The notes under the pieces are model-generated. The model was given only the letters and a program-made list of their open reading frames with translations. It had not been told where the DNA came from and ran no database searches. Shown in pieces: positions 17,414 to 26,616 of a stretch of 64,000 bases of DNA. The position numbers and the translations under genes are program-made. This DNA is from an uncultured Chryseobacterium sp. (GTDB lineage Bacteria > Bacteroidota > Bacteroidia > Flavobacteriales > Weeksellaceae), in the NCBI GenBank assembly GCA_913778085.1, contig CAJYXJ010000006.1, positions 1 to 64,000 of the forward strand, in the 5' to 3' direction. Each line of letters starts with the position of its first letter. The first letter of the stretch is position 1.

Positions 17414-17431
17414 TGTGCTTCGTTAATCACG

Positions 17432-17463
17432 CAAATATAATCTTAAAATTCATCAAATCCCAA
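17432..17463 (-). promoter_or_regulatory. Putative promoter for the GT-C-like gene
   Basis: On the minus strand the -7 box TATATTTG is at 17439-17432 and a TTG lies at 17463-17461, spacing 21 bp. It fits the TTG/TAnnTTTG pattern just ahead of the start codon at 17413. The spacing is at the long end, so this is a moderate call. Confidence 0.5.
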
Positions 17464-17465
17464 CA

Positions 17466-17498
17466 CAAAAAAAACGGAACCGAAGTTCCGTTTTTATT
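17466..17498 (-). terminator. Terminator of the DUF2723 gene
   Basis: AACGGAAC cgaa GTTCCGTT is an 8-bp stem with A-run left and T-run right. It lies about 30 bp beyond the DUF2723 stop and overlaps the promoter zone of the next gene. Confidence 0.8.
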
Positions 17499-17527
17499 AT
17501 TGACGCTAAGTTTACAAAATTTTAAAC

Positions 17528-20500
17528 CTATTGGGTTGCTTTGATGATCGAGTTGGTGATCTGGGTTTCCTTCTCTTTAGAATACGTGGAATCAAAAGGC
17601 TCCATTACATCGAATAAATACTGGTAGAACGGCGTGATCTTCTGTACCTGCTCTGATTCTTTCATCGCTTTTTCTTTGCCCATTTCTTTAAGGTTTTCAA
17701 TGAAGGTATTGAATTTCTTATCGATCGGCTCAATGGATTTTACCAGATAATCGTATGCTTTGTCTTTCTTACCGATCTTGGTATATCCGTCTGTAACGGC
17801 TGAAATAACTAAAGAATACTCCATCGGTTTAGTCCTGATCTGTCTTCTTAAATAGTTCTGATCGGCTCGGCTCAGGCTCATGTAATAATCATACTCGTCA
17901 AAGATTCCTTTCTTCAGTACTTCTGCCAGCTGTAATCCTTTTTTCTCTTGTCCGGAAACGATATAGCCGTATACCATAGAGCTTAAAGAACGCGGATCAT
18001 TGTATTTCTGAGCCGGGATCTCTCTGGAAGCCAAGTCCAGCAATTCGGATGCTTTTGCTTTTTCGCCCATGGTGGCCAGCGCAGCTGCAGCTCTGCTTGC
18101 AGAAGCCCTGTAGCTCATGATATTGGAGGTTGCCGTTTCATCGAAATGGCTGTTAAGATCCTTGAAATTCCCCCATCTGAAGTTTTTTACGACATTGTAT
18201 AAAGCGTTTGCGTCTACCCTTCCCATATCCCCATTCTGCGTCTGAGGTGTATGGATCGGAACCAGCCTGTAACTGAACCCGTCAAACTGAAGGTATTCAT
18301 CCAGGTAGAAAATATTTTCGCTGTCATAAATTCCTCCGGACGAGAAATTAATCGGCCTTTTCCAATCGAAGTTCGCCAGCACATCAAGCATAATCAGGTT
18401 ATTTTTGTACAAAGTATTTCCTTTGTAAGTAATCATAATTTGGTTTACCGCATCCGGAAGATCCGCAGCCTTAATGATTCCTGCCTTTACAGCATTTTCT
18501 TTATTTACCGGCAGGATAAATTTATTTACCGGTAAAATATTGTATTTCTCATATTTCTCCTCTCCGAAATACATCTTCAATAGTTCGTTCTTCGCCGGAG
18601 AAGAATATTTCAGGAAGCTGATGGCCTGCTTCATCGTCATGGAATCCTGCGTCAGGTATTTTCTGAATTCAGAAAATTCCGTTGGCGGTGCACCTTGTTC
18701 TTTCAGCATGGAGAACAACCCTTCCCAATCCGATTTCTTCATCATATAGATCTGGTCGTTTACACCGTCCCTGTAATCTTCGTGAGTCAGTACGCCGGGA
18801 ACCGGTGCTGCGTTATAGGTTCTTCTTTTGATCTGATCGATATTCCACGGAGTTGAAGCCAGGGTGAAGTTGACAACTTTTACATCGTCTCTGAACTGCT
18901 CGGTCTCCTGGATTGCCCAAACCGGATAGGTATCGTTGTCTCCGTATACAAACAGAATATCTTCTTTAGGTAAAGATTTCAGAACGGAATATCCATAATC
19001 ATAAGAAGTATACCGGTTGTGTCTGTTGTGAACATTATAGTTCTGGAAGCCCATCATAAAAGGAACACCCAAAAGAACGACACCCGCCACCAGATTGGCC
19101 GCATTCGATTTGATTTTAGATTGTAAGAACCAAAGGATCGCTCCTGCTCCCAACCCGATCCAGATGGCAAAAACATAAAACGAACCCACCATTGCATAAT
19201 CTCTTTCTCTCGGTTCAAAAGGTTTTACGCCGGTGTAGAAAATAATTCCGACACTCATCAATACAAAGATCGACAGCATTGCATAGAATCTCCCGAAGTC
19301 TCTGTTCAGCTGGAAAAAGAATCCGATCAGCCCTAAAATTAAAGGTAAAAAGAAAAATTTAACCGTACTTTCATTCTTGAACTTGGAAGGCATCTTGTCC
19401 TGGTTACCCCATAAAGCATTATCGATAAAAGGAATCCCGGAGATCCAGTTTCCTCTTGTGCTTTCCATGTTTCCTTCAAGGTCGTTCTGACGGCCAACAT
19501 AGTTCCACATTAAATAACGAACGAAATAATACCCGTTCTGGAACGTAATAAAATAATCGAGGTTCTGTGCCAAAGAAGGCTTCTGAACATTGATCAGGTT
19601 GTATGGTCTTACCTTAAGATAATCCGCAGCGGTAATCGATCCATCTTCGTATTTTTTTCTTAATTCATCAAAAATCTGCTTTGCTTCAGGGCTGTTAGCC
19701 ACGTCTTCATTGGCATAATTAAAGGTGAAATCAGGCGCTCCGTACATGGAAATGTAATTGGCCATCACATCTTTATCTTCATTGAACATTCTTGGCATGA
19801 AGCCTACATGCGCCTTATTGAAAACATAATTAAAACGGTCTCCTGTTTTGATGTATCTTCCGGTTTTATCATTTTTCTCATAGATTTCTCCGGTTTTCGT
19901 CGTTTTGAAGCTTCCATCTTCATTTTTGTCGATTCCGTTCGCGTCAAGGAAAGCGGTGTAGTTCTGCCCGTAAATTGTAGGCCAGTCCCCGTACTGTTCC
20001 CGGTTGTAATAATCCAGCATTCCGATCGCATTGTCCGGATCGTTAAGGTTCATTGGAGGATTGGCATTGGCCCTGATCGGGATTACCATCCAGCATGAAA
20101 AACCGATCATCATGAAAACTACCGATAAAGCAATGGTTTGGAATACATTTTTCTTCATCTTTCTGGCATAGGAAATCAGGAAATAACAGATTCCCACCAT
20201 TAAGATAAACGCTACGATCGTTCCTGAATGGAAAGGAAGCGAAAGCCCATTAACAAAGAAAATTTCAAGTTTCCCGAACATGGTCATAATGAAAGGGAAA
20301 ATCCCTTTAAAAACAACAGCAAGAATCAGCAGCGTAATTGCATTTGCCCAAATAAAATTCTTCCAGGTAAATCGGTAGCTTCTTGCATAATAGACGAGGC
20401 ATATCGCAGGAATTGCCAGCATACACATCATATGAACTCCGACAGAAAGACCGAGAATAAAGAAAATTAATATAATCCAACGCTCGTTTCCTTCTTTTTG

Positions 20501-21013
20501 GTACTCGTTTTCCCATTTGGTGATGAGCCAGACCAGAAGTGCAATGAACATCGATGCCATGGAATATACTTCCCCTTCTACCGCAGAGAACCAAAACGTA
20601 TCTGAAAATGTAAAGCATAAAGCCCCAACGATTCCTGCGAAAAGGATCGAGATTTCCTGATGTTTGGTAACTTCTTCAAAATCTTTATTGAGAAGCCTTC
20701 TTCCAAAATGCGTGATGGTCCAGAACAGAAACAAAATGGTAAATGCGCTGAACAGGGCAGACATCGCGTTGATCACGATCGAATAGTTTTCGCCTTTCCC
20801 TAAAGCAAAAATGGCTGCCACGGCACCCACAATCTGGAATAATGCCGCTCCGGGAGCATGCGTTACTTCGAGTTTTACTGCTGAGGAAATGTACTCGCCG
20901 CAATCCCAGAAACTGAAATTCGGTTCTATGGTGGACAAGTACGTGATGAATGCAATGGCGAAAACCACCCATCCGAGAACGGTGTTCCATTGCCTAAAAG
21001 TCCAATTTTTCAT
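17528..21013 (-). CDS. DUF2723 / glycosyltransferase family 117-type membrane protein
   Basis: 1161 residues. The first 350 residues carry about ten membrane segments with the DUF2723 core: the start FITYLSTIEPNFSFWDCGE (acidic loop FWDCGEYI near residue 33) and EVTHAPGAALFQ. A large soluble part follows, with further spans at about 560-660 and a C-terminal helical region that looks TPR-like (repeated pairs around 960-1120). NCBI groups such proteins as glycosyltransferase family 117. By analogy with GT-C mannosyltransferases it may transfer sugar to secreted proteins from a lipid carrier; this is inferred. It is monocistronic. Confidence 0.88.
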   Translation of the reverse strand: MKNWTFRQWNTVLGWVVFAIAFITYLSTIEPNFSFWDCGEYISSAVKLEVTHAPGAALFQIVGAVAAIFALGKGENYSIVINAMSALFSAFTILFLFWTITHFGRRLLNKDFEEVTKHQEISILFAGIVGALCFTFSDTFWFSAVEGEVYSMASMFIALLVWLITKWENEYQKEGNERWIILIFFILGLSVGVHMMCMLAIPAICLVYYARSYRFTWKNFIWANAITLLILAVVFKGIFPFIMTMFGKLEIFFVNGLSLPFHSGTIVAFILMVGICYFLISYARKMKKNVFQTIALSVVFMMIGFSCWMVIPIRANANPPMNLNDPDNAIGMLDYYNREQYGDWPTIYGQNYTAFLDANGIDKNEDGSFKTTKTGEIYEKNDKTGRYIKTGDRFNYVFNKAHVGFMPRMFNEDKDVMANYISMYGAPDFTFNYANEDVANSPEAKQIFDELRKKYEDGSITAADYLKVRPYNLINVQKPSLAQNLDYFITFQNGYYFVRYLMWNYVGRQNDLEGNMESTRGNWISGIPFIDNALWGNQDKMPSKFKNESTVKFFFLPLILGLIGFFFQLNRDFGRFYAMLSIFVLMSVGIIFYTGVKPFEPRERDYAMVGSFYVFAIWIGLGAGAILWFLQSKIKSNAANLVAGVVLLGVPFMMGFQNYNVHNRHNRYTSYDYGYSVLKSLPKEDILFVYGDNDTYPVWAIQETEQFRDDVKVVNFTLASTPWNIDQIKRRTYNAAPVPGVLTHEDYRDGVNDQIYMMKKSDWEGLFSMLKEQGAPPTEFSEFRKYLTQDSMTMKQAISFLKYSSPAKNELLKMYFGEEKYEKYNILPVNKFILPVNKENAVKAGIIKAADLPDAVNQIMITYKGNTLYKNNLIMLDVLANFDWKRPINFSSGGIYDSENIFYLDEYLQFDGFSYRLVPIHTPQTQNGDMGRVDANALYNVVKNFRWGNFKDLNSHFDETATSNIMSYRASASRAAAALATMGEKAKASELLDLASREIPAQKYNDPRSLSSMVYGYIVSGQEKKGLQLAEVLKKGIFDEYDYYMSLSRADQNYLRRQIRTKPMEYSLVISAVTDGYTKIGKKDKAYDYLVKSIEPIDKKFNTFIENLKEMGKEKAMKESEQVQKITPFYQYLFDVMEPFDSTYSKEKETQITNSIIKATQ

Positions 21014-21197
21014 ATTATTAAATCAATTACGCGAAAATAAGGCTTTTATATGATTTTAGAGGGTTTTTAACAAAATTTAAAGATTTTGGCTCACTTTTTG
21101 AAAAGTTTCATCATTGGATGATACAGACAAAATAAATTTGCGTATTTTTAGATTTCAGAAATCAAACAAAAGTTTAGAAATTGAATTTATTTTTTTG

Positions 21198-21205
21198 TAT
21201 TTTTG
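21198..21205 (+). promoter_or_regulatory. -7 box of the cysteine-synthase-like gene
   Basis: TATTTTTG matches TAnnTTTG 35 bp before the ATG. A well-spaced -33 TTG is not obvious (the nearest, at 21181, gives only 14 bp), so only the -7 element is called. Confidence 0.4.
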
Positions 21206-21239
21206 CCGACAGATTTTTATTGAAAAATAACGACAAATA

Positions 21240-22277
21240 ATGAGTAATGTTTACGATAATATACTTGGCCTAATAGGAAATACTCCTATGGTGAAGCTTA
21301 ACACTGTGACGAAAGATATTCCTGCAACCGTTTATGCCAAGTTAGAATCATATAATCCTGGACATTCCACTAAAGACAGAATCGCACTTCACATTATAGA
21401 AAACGCTGAAAGAAAAGGTTTATTAAAAGAAGATTCCATCGTTGTAGAAACTACTTCCGGAAATACAGGATTCTCTATTGCTATGGTCTGTATCATTAAA
21501 GGATACAAATGCATTCTGGCGGTAAGTGATAAAACAAAACCTGAAAAAATTGCTTATCTTAAAGCATTGGGAGCTACCGTCTATATCTGTCCGGCAAATG
21601 TTCCGGCAAACGATCCGAGATCCTATTATGAAGTAGCCAAAAGAATTGCTGCAGAAACTCCTAATTCGATTTACATCAACCAGTATTTTAACGAACTTAA
21701 TATTGATGCCCACTATCAGACCACAGGTCCTGAAATCTGGGAGCAGACACAGGGAAAAATCACCCACTTATTTGCCTGTACAGGAACCGGCGGTACCTTA
21801 TCTGGTTCAGCCAAATTTTTAAAAGAAAAAAATCCTTTTATCAAAATTATCGGAGTGGATGCAGATGGATCTATTCTTAAAAGCTATCATGAAACCGGCG
21901 AAATCCACAAAGAAAACGTTCATCCTTACCAGATTGAGGGAATGGGAAAAAATTTAATTCCTTCTGCCCTTCTGTTTGATAAAGTGGATGAGTTTGTGAG
22001 AGTGAATGATGAAATGTCAGCCTACAGAACCCGTGAAATTGCTTTGAAAGAAGCGATTATGGGAGGCTACACCACCGGGGCAGTTACCCAGGCTTTAATG
22101 CAGTACGCCCAGTCTCACGAGTTTTCTGAAAATGACTTAGTGGTTCTGATCTATCCTGATCATGGTTCAAGATACATTACCAAAGTGTACAGCGATAAAT
22201 GGATGGCAGAACAGGGGTTCATCAACAACTGTGTCCACAACTACGATGAAGTTTTCAAAACCGAATTCATCAAATAA
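21240..22277 (+). CDS. PLP-dependent cysteine-synthase-fold enzyme, probable cysteate synthase
   Basis: 345-residue fold-type II PLP enzyme. The PLP lysine is Lys45 in STKDR, the phosphate loop is TGTGGT at 181-186 and the substrate loop is TSGNTG at 72-77. Unlike O-acetylserine sulfhydrylases it has SDKTKPEK in place of the usual MSxEK after the loop, and GGYTTGAV in place of the usual SSGA/SAG C-terminal stretch. Next, 73 bp downstream, is an alpha-oxoamine synthase. Flavobacteria make capnine-type sulfonolipids from cysteate, by a PLP cysteate synthase then a cysteate acyltransferase, so cysteate synthesis is the favoured role. Ordinary cysteine synthase is the alternative. Confidence 0.8.
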   Translation: MSNVYDNILGLIGNTPMVKLNTVTKDIPATVYAKLESYNPGHSTKDRIALHIIENAERKGLLKEDSIVVETTSGNTGFSIAMVCIIKGYKCILAVSDKTKPEKIAYLKALGATVYICPANVPANDPRSYYEVAKRIAAETPNSIYINQYFNELNIDAHYQTTGPEIWEQTQGKITHLFACTGTGGTLSGSAKFLKEKNPFIKIIGVDADGSILKSYHETGEIHKENVHPYQIEGMGKNLIPSALLFDKVDEFVRVNDEMSAYRTREIALKEAIMGGYTTGAVTQALMQYAQSHEFSENDLVVLIYPDHGSRYITKVYSDKWMAEQGFINNCVHNYDEVFKTEFIK

Positions 22278-22301
22278 AGAGCGAATAAATTTATACAAAC
22301 C

Positions 22302-22332
22302 AAGCCTTTTTGTAACCACAAAAGGCTTTTTT
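22302..22332 (+). terminator. Attenuating or terminating hairpin
   Basis: AAGCCTTTT and AAAAGGCTT form a 9-bp stem followed by T-run, between the two PLP-enzyme genes. Because the next gene starts only about 20 bp later, it may be a partial terminator or a stabilising element rather than a full stop. Confidence 0.65.
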
Positions 22333-22350
22333 ACTTAAAATATTAATAAA

Positions 22351-23625
22351 ATGTTGGATATTTTTGACAGAATAAAAGAAAATCCAGGACCTCTTGGACA
22401 GTTTGCAGATTATGGCGAAGGCTATTTCATTTTCCCCAGATTAGAAGGACCGATCGGCCCGAGGATGCAGTTTCAGGGTAAAGAAGTTATTTTCTGGAGT
22501 GCAAATGATTATCTGGGAATGTGTAATCATCCCGAAGTGCTTGAAGCGGATGCAAAAGCAGCTGCGGAATTTGGAATGTTCTATCCGATGGGCGCAAGAG
22601 CCATGTCGGGTGAAACGGAACAACACCTGCAATTGGAAAGGGAACTGGCTGATTTTGTTCAGAAGGAATCTGCATATTTATTGAATTTCGGTTACCAGGG
22701 AATGGTTTCCACGATCGATGCTTTGGTAGGAAGAAACGATGTTATTGTTTATGACGTTGATTCTCATGCCTGCATCGTTGATGGAGTAAGACTTCACGCC
22801 GGAAAAAGATTCACGTACAGACACAACGATATCTCCAGCCTGGAAAAAAACCTAGAACGTGCCACTAAAGTTGCTGAAGAAACCGGAGGCGGAATTTTAG
22901 TTATCACGGAAGGAGTTTTCGGAATGAGAGGACAACAGGGAAAATTAAAAGAAATCTGTGGCCTGAAATCCAAATTCAAATTCAGATTGCTGGTTGACGA
23001 TGCCCACGGATTTGGTACCCTTGGAAAAACAGGAGCCGGCGCCGGTGAAGAACAGGGCTGCCAGGACCAGATCGATGTTTATTTCTCTACTTTCGCCAAG
23101 TCAATGGCCGGTTTCGGAGCATTTATCGCCGGAGATAAAGAAATCATCCGATACCTGAAATTCAATTTAAGATCCCAGATTTTCGCAAAATCACTGACGA
23201 TGCCTATGGTAATCGGAGGTCTGAAAAGACTGGAACTTTTGAGAACAAGACCGGAAATCAAAGCTAAACTTTGGGAAAATACGTATAAATTACAGAACGG
23301 ACTTAAAGAAAGAGGCTTCAACATCGGTGATACCAACACCTGTGTAACGCCTGTGATGATGCAGGGAACCCCTGTGGAAGCAACACTATTGGTGAAAGAT
23401 TTAAGAGAAAATTACAGGATCTTTACTTCAGTCGTGGTGTATCCGGTCATTCCAAAAGGAATGATTCTGTTAAGATTAATTCCTACCGCTTCTCACACTG
23501 ATGCGGAAATTACTGAGACCCTTGCTGCTTTTGAAGCTATTCATGATAAGTTGGTCAGCGGACATTACAAAGAACAGGAACAAAAATTATTGGAAGAGCA
23601 AGGCTTAAGCTTTAAAGCGATTTAA
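22351..23625 (+). CDS. Alpha-oxoamine synthase, probable cysteate/serine acyltransferase
   Basis: 424-residue PLP enzyme of the serine palmitoyltransferase/AONS/KBL family. Key sites: DDAHGFG at 216-222, Lys250 in STFAKSMAG (PLP Schiff base), and SHACIVDG at 138-145 (His above PLP). It joins an acyl thioester to an amino acid with loss of CO2. The slightly long N- and C-termini and FSANDYLG-like motif fit the lipid-forming members rather than biotin (BioF). With the preceding cysteine-synthase-like gene the favoured function is condensation of cysteate with a fatty acyl group to make 3-ketocapnine for sulfonolipids; serine palmitoyltransferase (sphingolipid) is the main alternative. Confidence 0.83.
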   Translation: MLDIFDRIKENPGPLGQFADYGEGYFIFPRLEGPIGPRMQFQGKEVIFWSANDYLGMCNHPEVLEADAKAAAEFGMFYPMGARAMSGETEQHLQLERELADFVQKESAYLLNFGYQGMVSTIDALVGRNDVIVYDVDSHACIVDGVRLHAGKRFTYRHNDISSLEKNLERATKVAEETGGGILVITEGVFGMRGQQGKLKEICGLKSKFKFRLLVDDAHGFGTLGKTGAGAGEEQGCQDQIDVYFSTFAKSMAGFGAFIAGDKEIIRYLKFNLRSQIFAKSLTMPMVIGGLKRLELLRTRPEIKAKLWENTYKLQNGLKERGFNIGDTNTCVTPVMMQGTPVEATLLVKDLRENYRIFTSVVVYPVIPKGMILLRLIPTASHTDAEITETLAAFEAIHDKLVSGHYKEQEQKLLEEQGLSFKAI

Positions 23626-23638
23626 AATAATATCATAA

Positions 23639-23668
23639 AAACCACTGGAATATTTCAGTGGTTTTTTA
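23639..23668 (+). terminator. Terminator after the oxoamine synthase
   Basis: ACCACTG and CAGTGGT form a 7-bp stem extended by A-T pairs, followed by a run of six T. It lies 15 bp after the stop codon. Confidence 0.85.
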
Positions 23669-23771
23669 TTGTATTTAAAAATAACCCTTATCAATTCCAG
23701 GAATGGGAAATTAAGACCCGCAGAAATTGCAAAAATTAAATTATTTGAAATAACTTTGCAAAAAATTTCTG

Positions 23772-25973
23772 TTGAAAGATCTGCTTCTTATCACCCCACC
23801 TTTTACACAACTTAATACTCCTTATCCCGCAACGGCTTACATCAAAGGTTTTCTGAATACCAAAAATATTTCGAGCCATCAGACAGATTTGGGAATTGAG
23901 GTTATTCTGGCTTTATTTTCAAAAGAAGGGCTTCGGAAAGTTTTTGATAAGGCTGTTGATCTTCCGAATTTTTCGGAAAATGCCCAACGGATATTTACTC
24001 TAAAAAATGAATATATCAAAACGATCGACCAAGTCATCCGTTTTCTTCAGGGAAAAACCCCGACGCTGGCCAGGCAGATCTGCTCCATGAATTTTCTTCC
24101 GGAAGCGTCCCGTTTCAACCAGCTGGATGATATGGAATTTGCGTTTGGAAATATGGGACTGCAGGATAAGGCTAAACATTTGGCCACCTTATACCTGGAA
24201 GACCTTTCCGACTACATTGTAGAAAACATAGATCCTGATTTTGGGTTCAGCCGGTACGCCGAACGGCTGGGTAAAAGTGCCAATTCGTTTGACGAACTCT
24301 ATGCTAAGATACTTGGCGATCTAACCTTCATCGATCATTTTACTTTACAACTTCTTCGGGAAAAACTGGAAACCGTGCAGCCCAAGCTGGTCTGTTTTTC
24401 AATACCTTTCCCAGGAAATCTGTACGCAGCTTTCCGTTGTGCCAAATTTATCAAAGAGAATTATCCGCACATCAAAACAGCCATGGGCGGCGGTTTTCCG
24501 AATACGGAATTACGGGAAATAAAAGATTCGAGGGTATTTAATTTTTTTGATTTCATTACCCTTGACGACGGAGAAGTTCCTCTTGAATTGTTGTGTGAAA
24601 ATATTTTCCAAGCCGGAAAAAATCGAAATGAAGTACTGCAATTTAAAAGAACTTTTTTGATGGAGGATGGTGCAGTGGTTTATAAAAACAATTCGGTAAG
24701 GCATGATTATAAGCAGGCAGATATCGGAACTCCCGATTATACCGATCTGAAACTGGACCAATATATTTCGGTGATCGAAATTGCCAATCCGATGCACAGC
24801 CTCTGGAGTGACGGAAGATGGAACAAGCTGACGATGGCGCATGGCTGCTATTGGGGAAAATGTACATTCTGTGATATTTCTTTGGACTATATCAAAATTT
24901 ACGAACCGATCTCTGCAAGAATTTTAGTCGACCGGATGGAGGAACTGATTGAATCCACAGGAGAAACGGGATTCCATTTTGTGGATGAAGCAGCACCGCC
25001 TGCCCTGATGCGGGAAGTGGCCCTTGAAATCCTGAGAAGAAATCTGGTAGTTACCTGGTGGACCAATATCCGTTTTGAAAAGAGCTTCACGAAAGATCTT
25101 TGTTTTCTTTTAAAGCTTTCGGGCTGCGTTGCCGTTTCCGGCGGACTGGAAGTCGCAAGTGACCGTTTGTTAAAATTAATTGATAAAGGAATTTCCGTAG
25201 AGCAGGTGGCTAAAGTCACCCGGAATTTTACAGAGGCCGGAATTATGATCCATGCCTATCTGATGTATGGTTATCCGACCCAGACAGTCCAGGAAACCGT
25301 AGATTCTCTGGAAATGGTCCGGCAGCTTTTTGAGATGGGAATTTTACAAAGTGCGTTCTGGCATCAGTTTGCCATGACCGCTCATTCACCGGTCGGACTG
25401 AATCCCGAAGCATTCGGCGTGACTCCGATGAAACAGGAAATCTTATTTGCCAACAACGATATTGATTTTACCGACAAGACCGGGATTGATCACGGCAAGT
25501 TCAGTTTCGGACTGAAGAAGTCTCTCTTTAATTATATGCATGGAATCAACTTCGAACTTCCGCTTCAGGAATGGTTTGATTTTAAAATTCCGAGAACGAC
25601 CATCCATCCGGATTATATTCACGACTGTCTTCTTGAAGAAGATGACTTTAAATTTAAAGGGAATTCAAAAGTCATTTTTTTAACACAAAACGTAATCGCT
25701 GAGAATCGCGTAAAAACAAAAAAGAAGTCCGTTTACCCGTACACGAAAATTACAGCGCACTTAAAAACCAATATTGTCAGCGTAGATCTGGACCAGGAAG
25801 AGGCGGAATGGCTGATGCATGCATTTAAAGAAAATGCCATTGAAAACCAGAAAAAGCCTACACTTCAGCAACTTAAAGATCATTTTGAAGAAAAGCTGGA
25901 AGATTTTGAATTATTCTGGTTCTCTAAGCCTATGCAGCAATTGAAGGAAAACGGGGTGATTTTGAGTCTGTAA
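23772..25973 (+). CDS. B12-binding-domain radical SAM protein
   Basis: 733 residues from a TTG start (no in-frame ATG fits the family start LLLITPP). Residues 1-270 resemble a cobalamin-binding Rossmann domain (ITPPFTQLNTPYP; MGGGFPNTELRE near 238). The radical SAM cluster motif is Cys359-x4-Cys364-x2-Cys367 (CYWGKCTFC), one residue longer than the standard CX3CX2C. GGLEVAS near 457 is the SAM-binding GGE-type strand and YLMYGYPTQT near 497 is typical. A 200-residue C-terminal region is family specific. Substrate unknown: such proteins do methylations or ring formation. It follows a terminator, so it is probably its own transcription unit. Confidence 0.85.
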   Translation: MKDLLLITPPFTQLNTPYPATAYIKGFLNTKNISSHQTDLGIEVILALFSKEGLRKVFDKAVDLPNFSENAQRIFTLKNEYIKTIDQVIRFLQGKTPTLARQICSMNFLPEASRFNQLDDMEFAFGNMGLQDKAKHLATLYLEDLSDYIVENIDPDFGFSRYAERLGKSANSFDELYAKILGDLTFIDHFTLQLLREKLETVQPKLVCFSIPFPGNLYAAFRCAKFIKENYPHIKTAMGGGFPNTELREIKDSRVFNFFDFITLDDGEVPLELLCENIFQAGKNRNEVLQFKRTFLMEDGAVVYKNNSVRHDYKQADIGTPDYTDLKLDQYISVIEIANPMHSLWSDGRWNKLTMAHGCYWGKCTFCDISLDYIKIYEPISARILVDRMEELIESTGETGFHFVDEAAPPALMREVALEILRRNLVVTWWTNIRFEKSFTKDLCFLLKLSGCVAVSGGLEVASDRLLKLIDKGISVEQVAKVTRNFTEAGIMIHAYLMYGYPTQTVQETVDSLEMVRQLFEMGILQSAFWHQFAMTAHSPVGLNPEAFGVTPMKQEILFANNDIDFTDKTGIDHGKFSFGLKKSLFNYMHGINFELPLQEWFDFKIPRTTIHPDYIHDCLLEEDDFKFKGNSKVIFLTQNVIAENRVKTKKKSVYPYTKITAHLKTNIVSVDLDQEEAEWLMHAFKENAIENQKKPTLQQLKDHFEEKLEDFELFWFSKPMQQLKENGVILSL

Positions 25974-26030
25974 GTTTTTGGTCTTTTTCTCCAGGAATTT
26001 TTTAAAAGCTTATAATCCGGCAATATTCAA

Positions 26031-26223
26031 GTCTAGATTCCTGCGGAAATTGAAGATTCGACGGAGTCAATGACAAAATCGGCATTTATTTATAATGCAA
26101 TACTTTTATTTTACACCCCTGTTTGTCATCCCGCAGGGATCCAAAACATAGTATTAGAGATTAGCATGAAAAGATTCACGTCTAGATTCCTGCGCCAATC
26201 GAAAATTCCATGGAGTCAATGAA
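26031..26223. repeat. Dispersed-type repeat copies in a long spacer
   Basis: Two direct copies of a degenerate unit begin with GTCTAGATTCCTGCG (26031 and 26180) and end with GGAGTCAATGA (to 26073 and 26223). Between them an inverted copy, TGTCATCCCGCAGGGATCC (about 26124-26142), reads as the reverse complement of the same theme. This looks like a REP-type intergenic element. Confidence 0.6.
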
Positions 26224-26616
26224 AAGCTTTGCGGTTACTGGCTTTATTTCTTTTTAAGCAACGATAAGCTTTATAACTTTATCGAAGGAGTTTTATTTGA
26301 TCCTCAAAACCAATTTGGTTATTTTTTAATCAGAAAGGGATTAATATCGTTTTAAGGTCCCGAATGAACGGCTTAGTACGGATGGGATAAAATCCTATCG
26401 GAAGCGTGAACCGTTTATTTGTTCTACCAAGATGAGTGGTATTCAAAATCCAGACTGAATAATTATTCTAATTTTAATTTTGAGGTGCATAATCGGCTGA
26501 ATATGATGTCAATACAGTCGAATTCACGTTAGACCAGGGTAATCAAAATTAATTAAATACACCTAGTTTTATTTTTATTTATTAATTTAGAGAGCAACAA
26601 ATTTTTACTAAAAACA
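26224..26616. other. Non-coding stretch with possible decayed coding fragments
   Basis: About 390 bp without an intact gene. Reading + there are two short open stretches: one at about 26257-26355 (starts SNDKLYNFIEGVLFD, ends at a stop) and one at about 26415-26530 (starts YLFYQDEWYSKSRLNNY). Both look protein-like but are broken. They may be remnants of a lost gene. Confidence is low. Confidence 0.35.

Noticed and set aside
23772-25973. Radical SAM protein as a third sulfonolipid-pathway gene
   Set aside because: A terminator separates it from the oxoamine synthase and no sequence feature links it to lipid synthesis.
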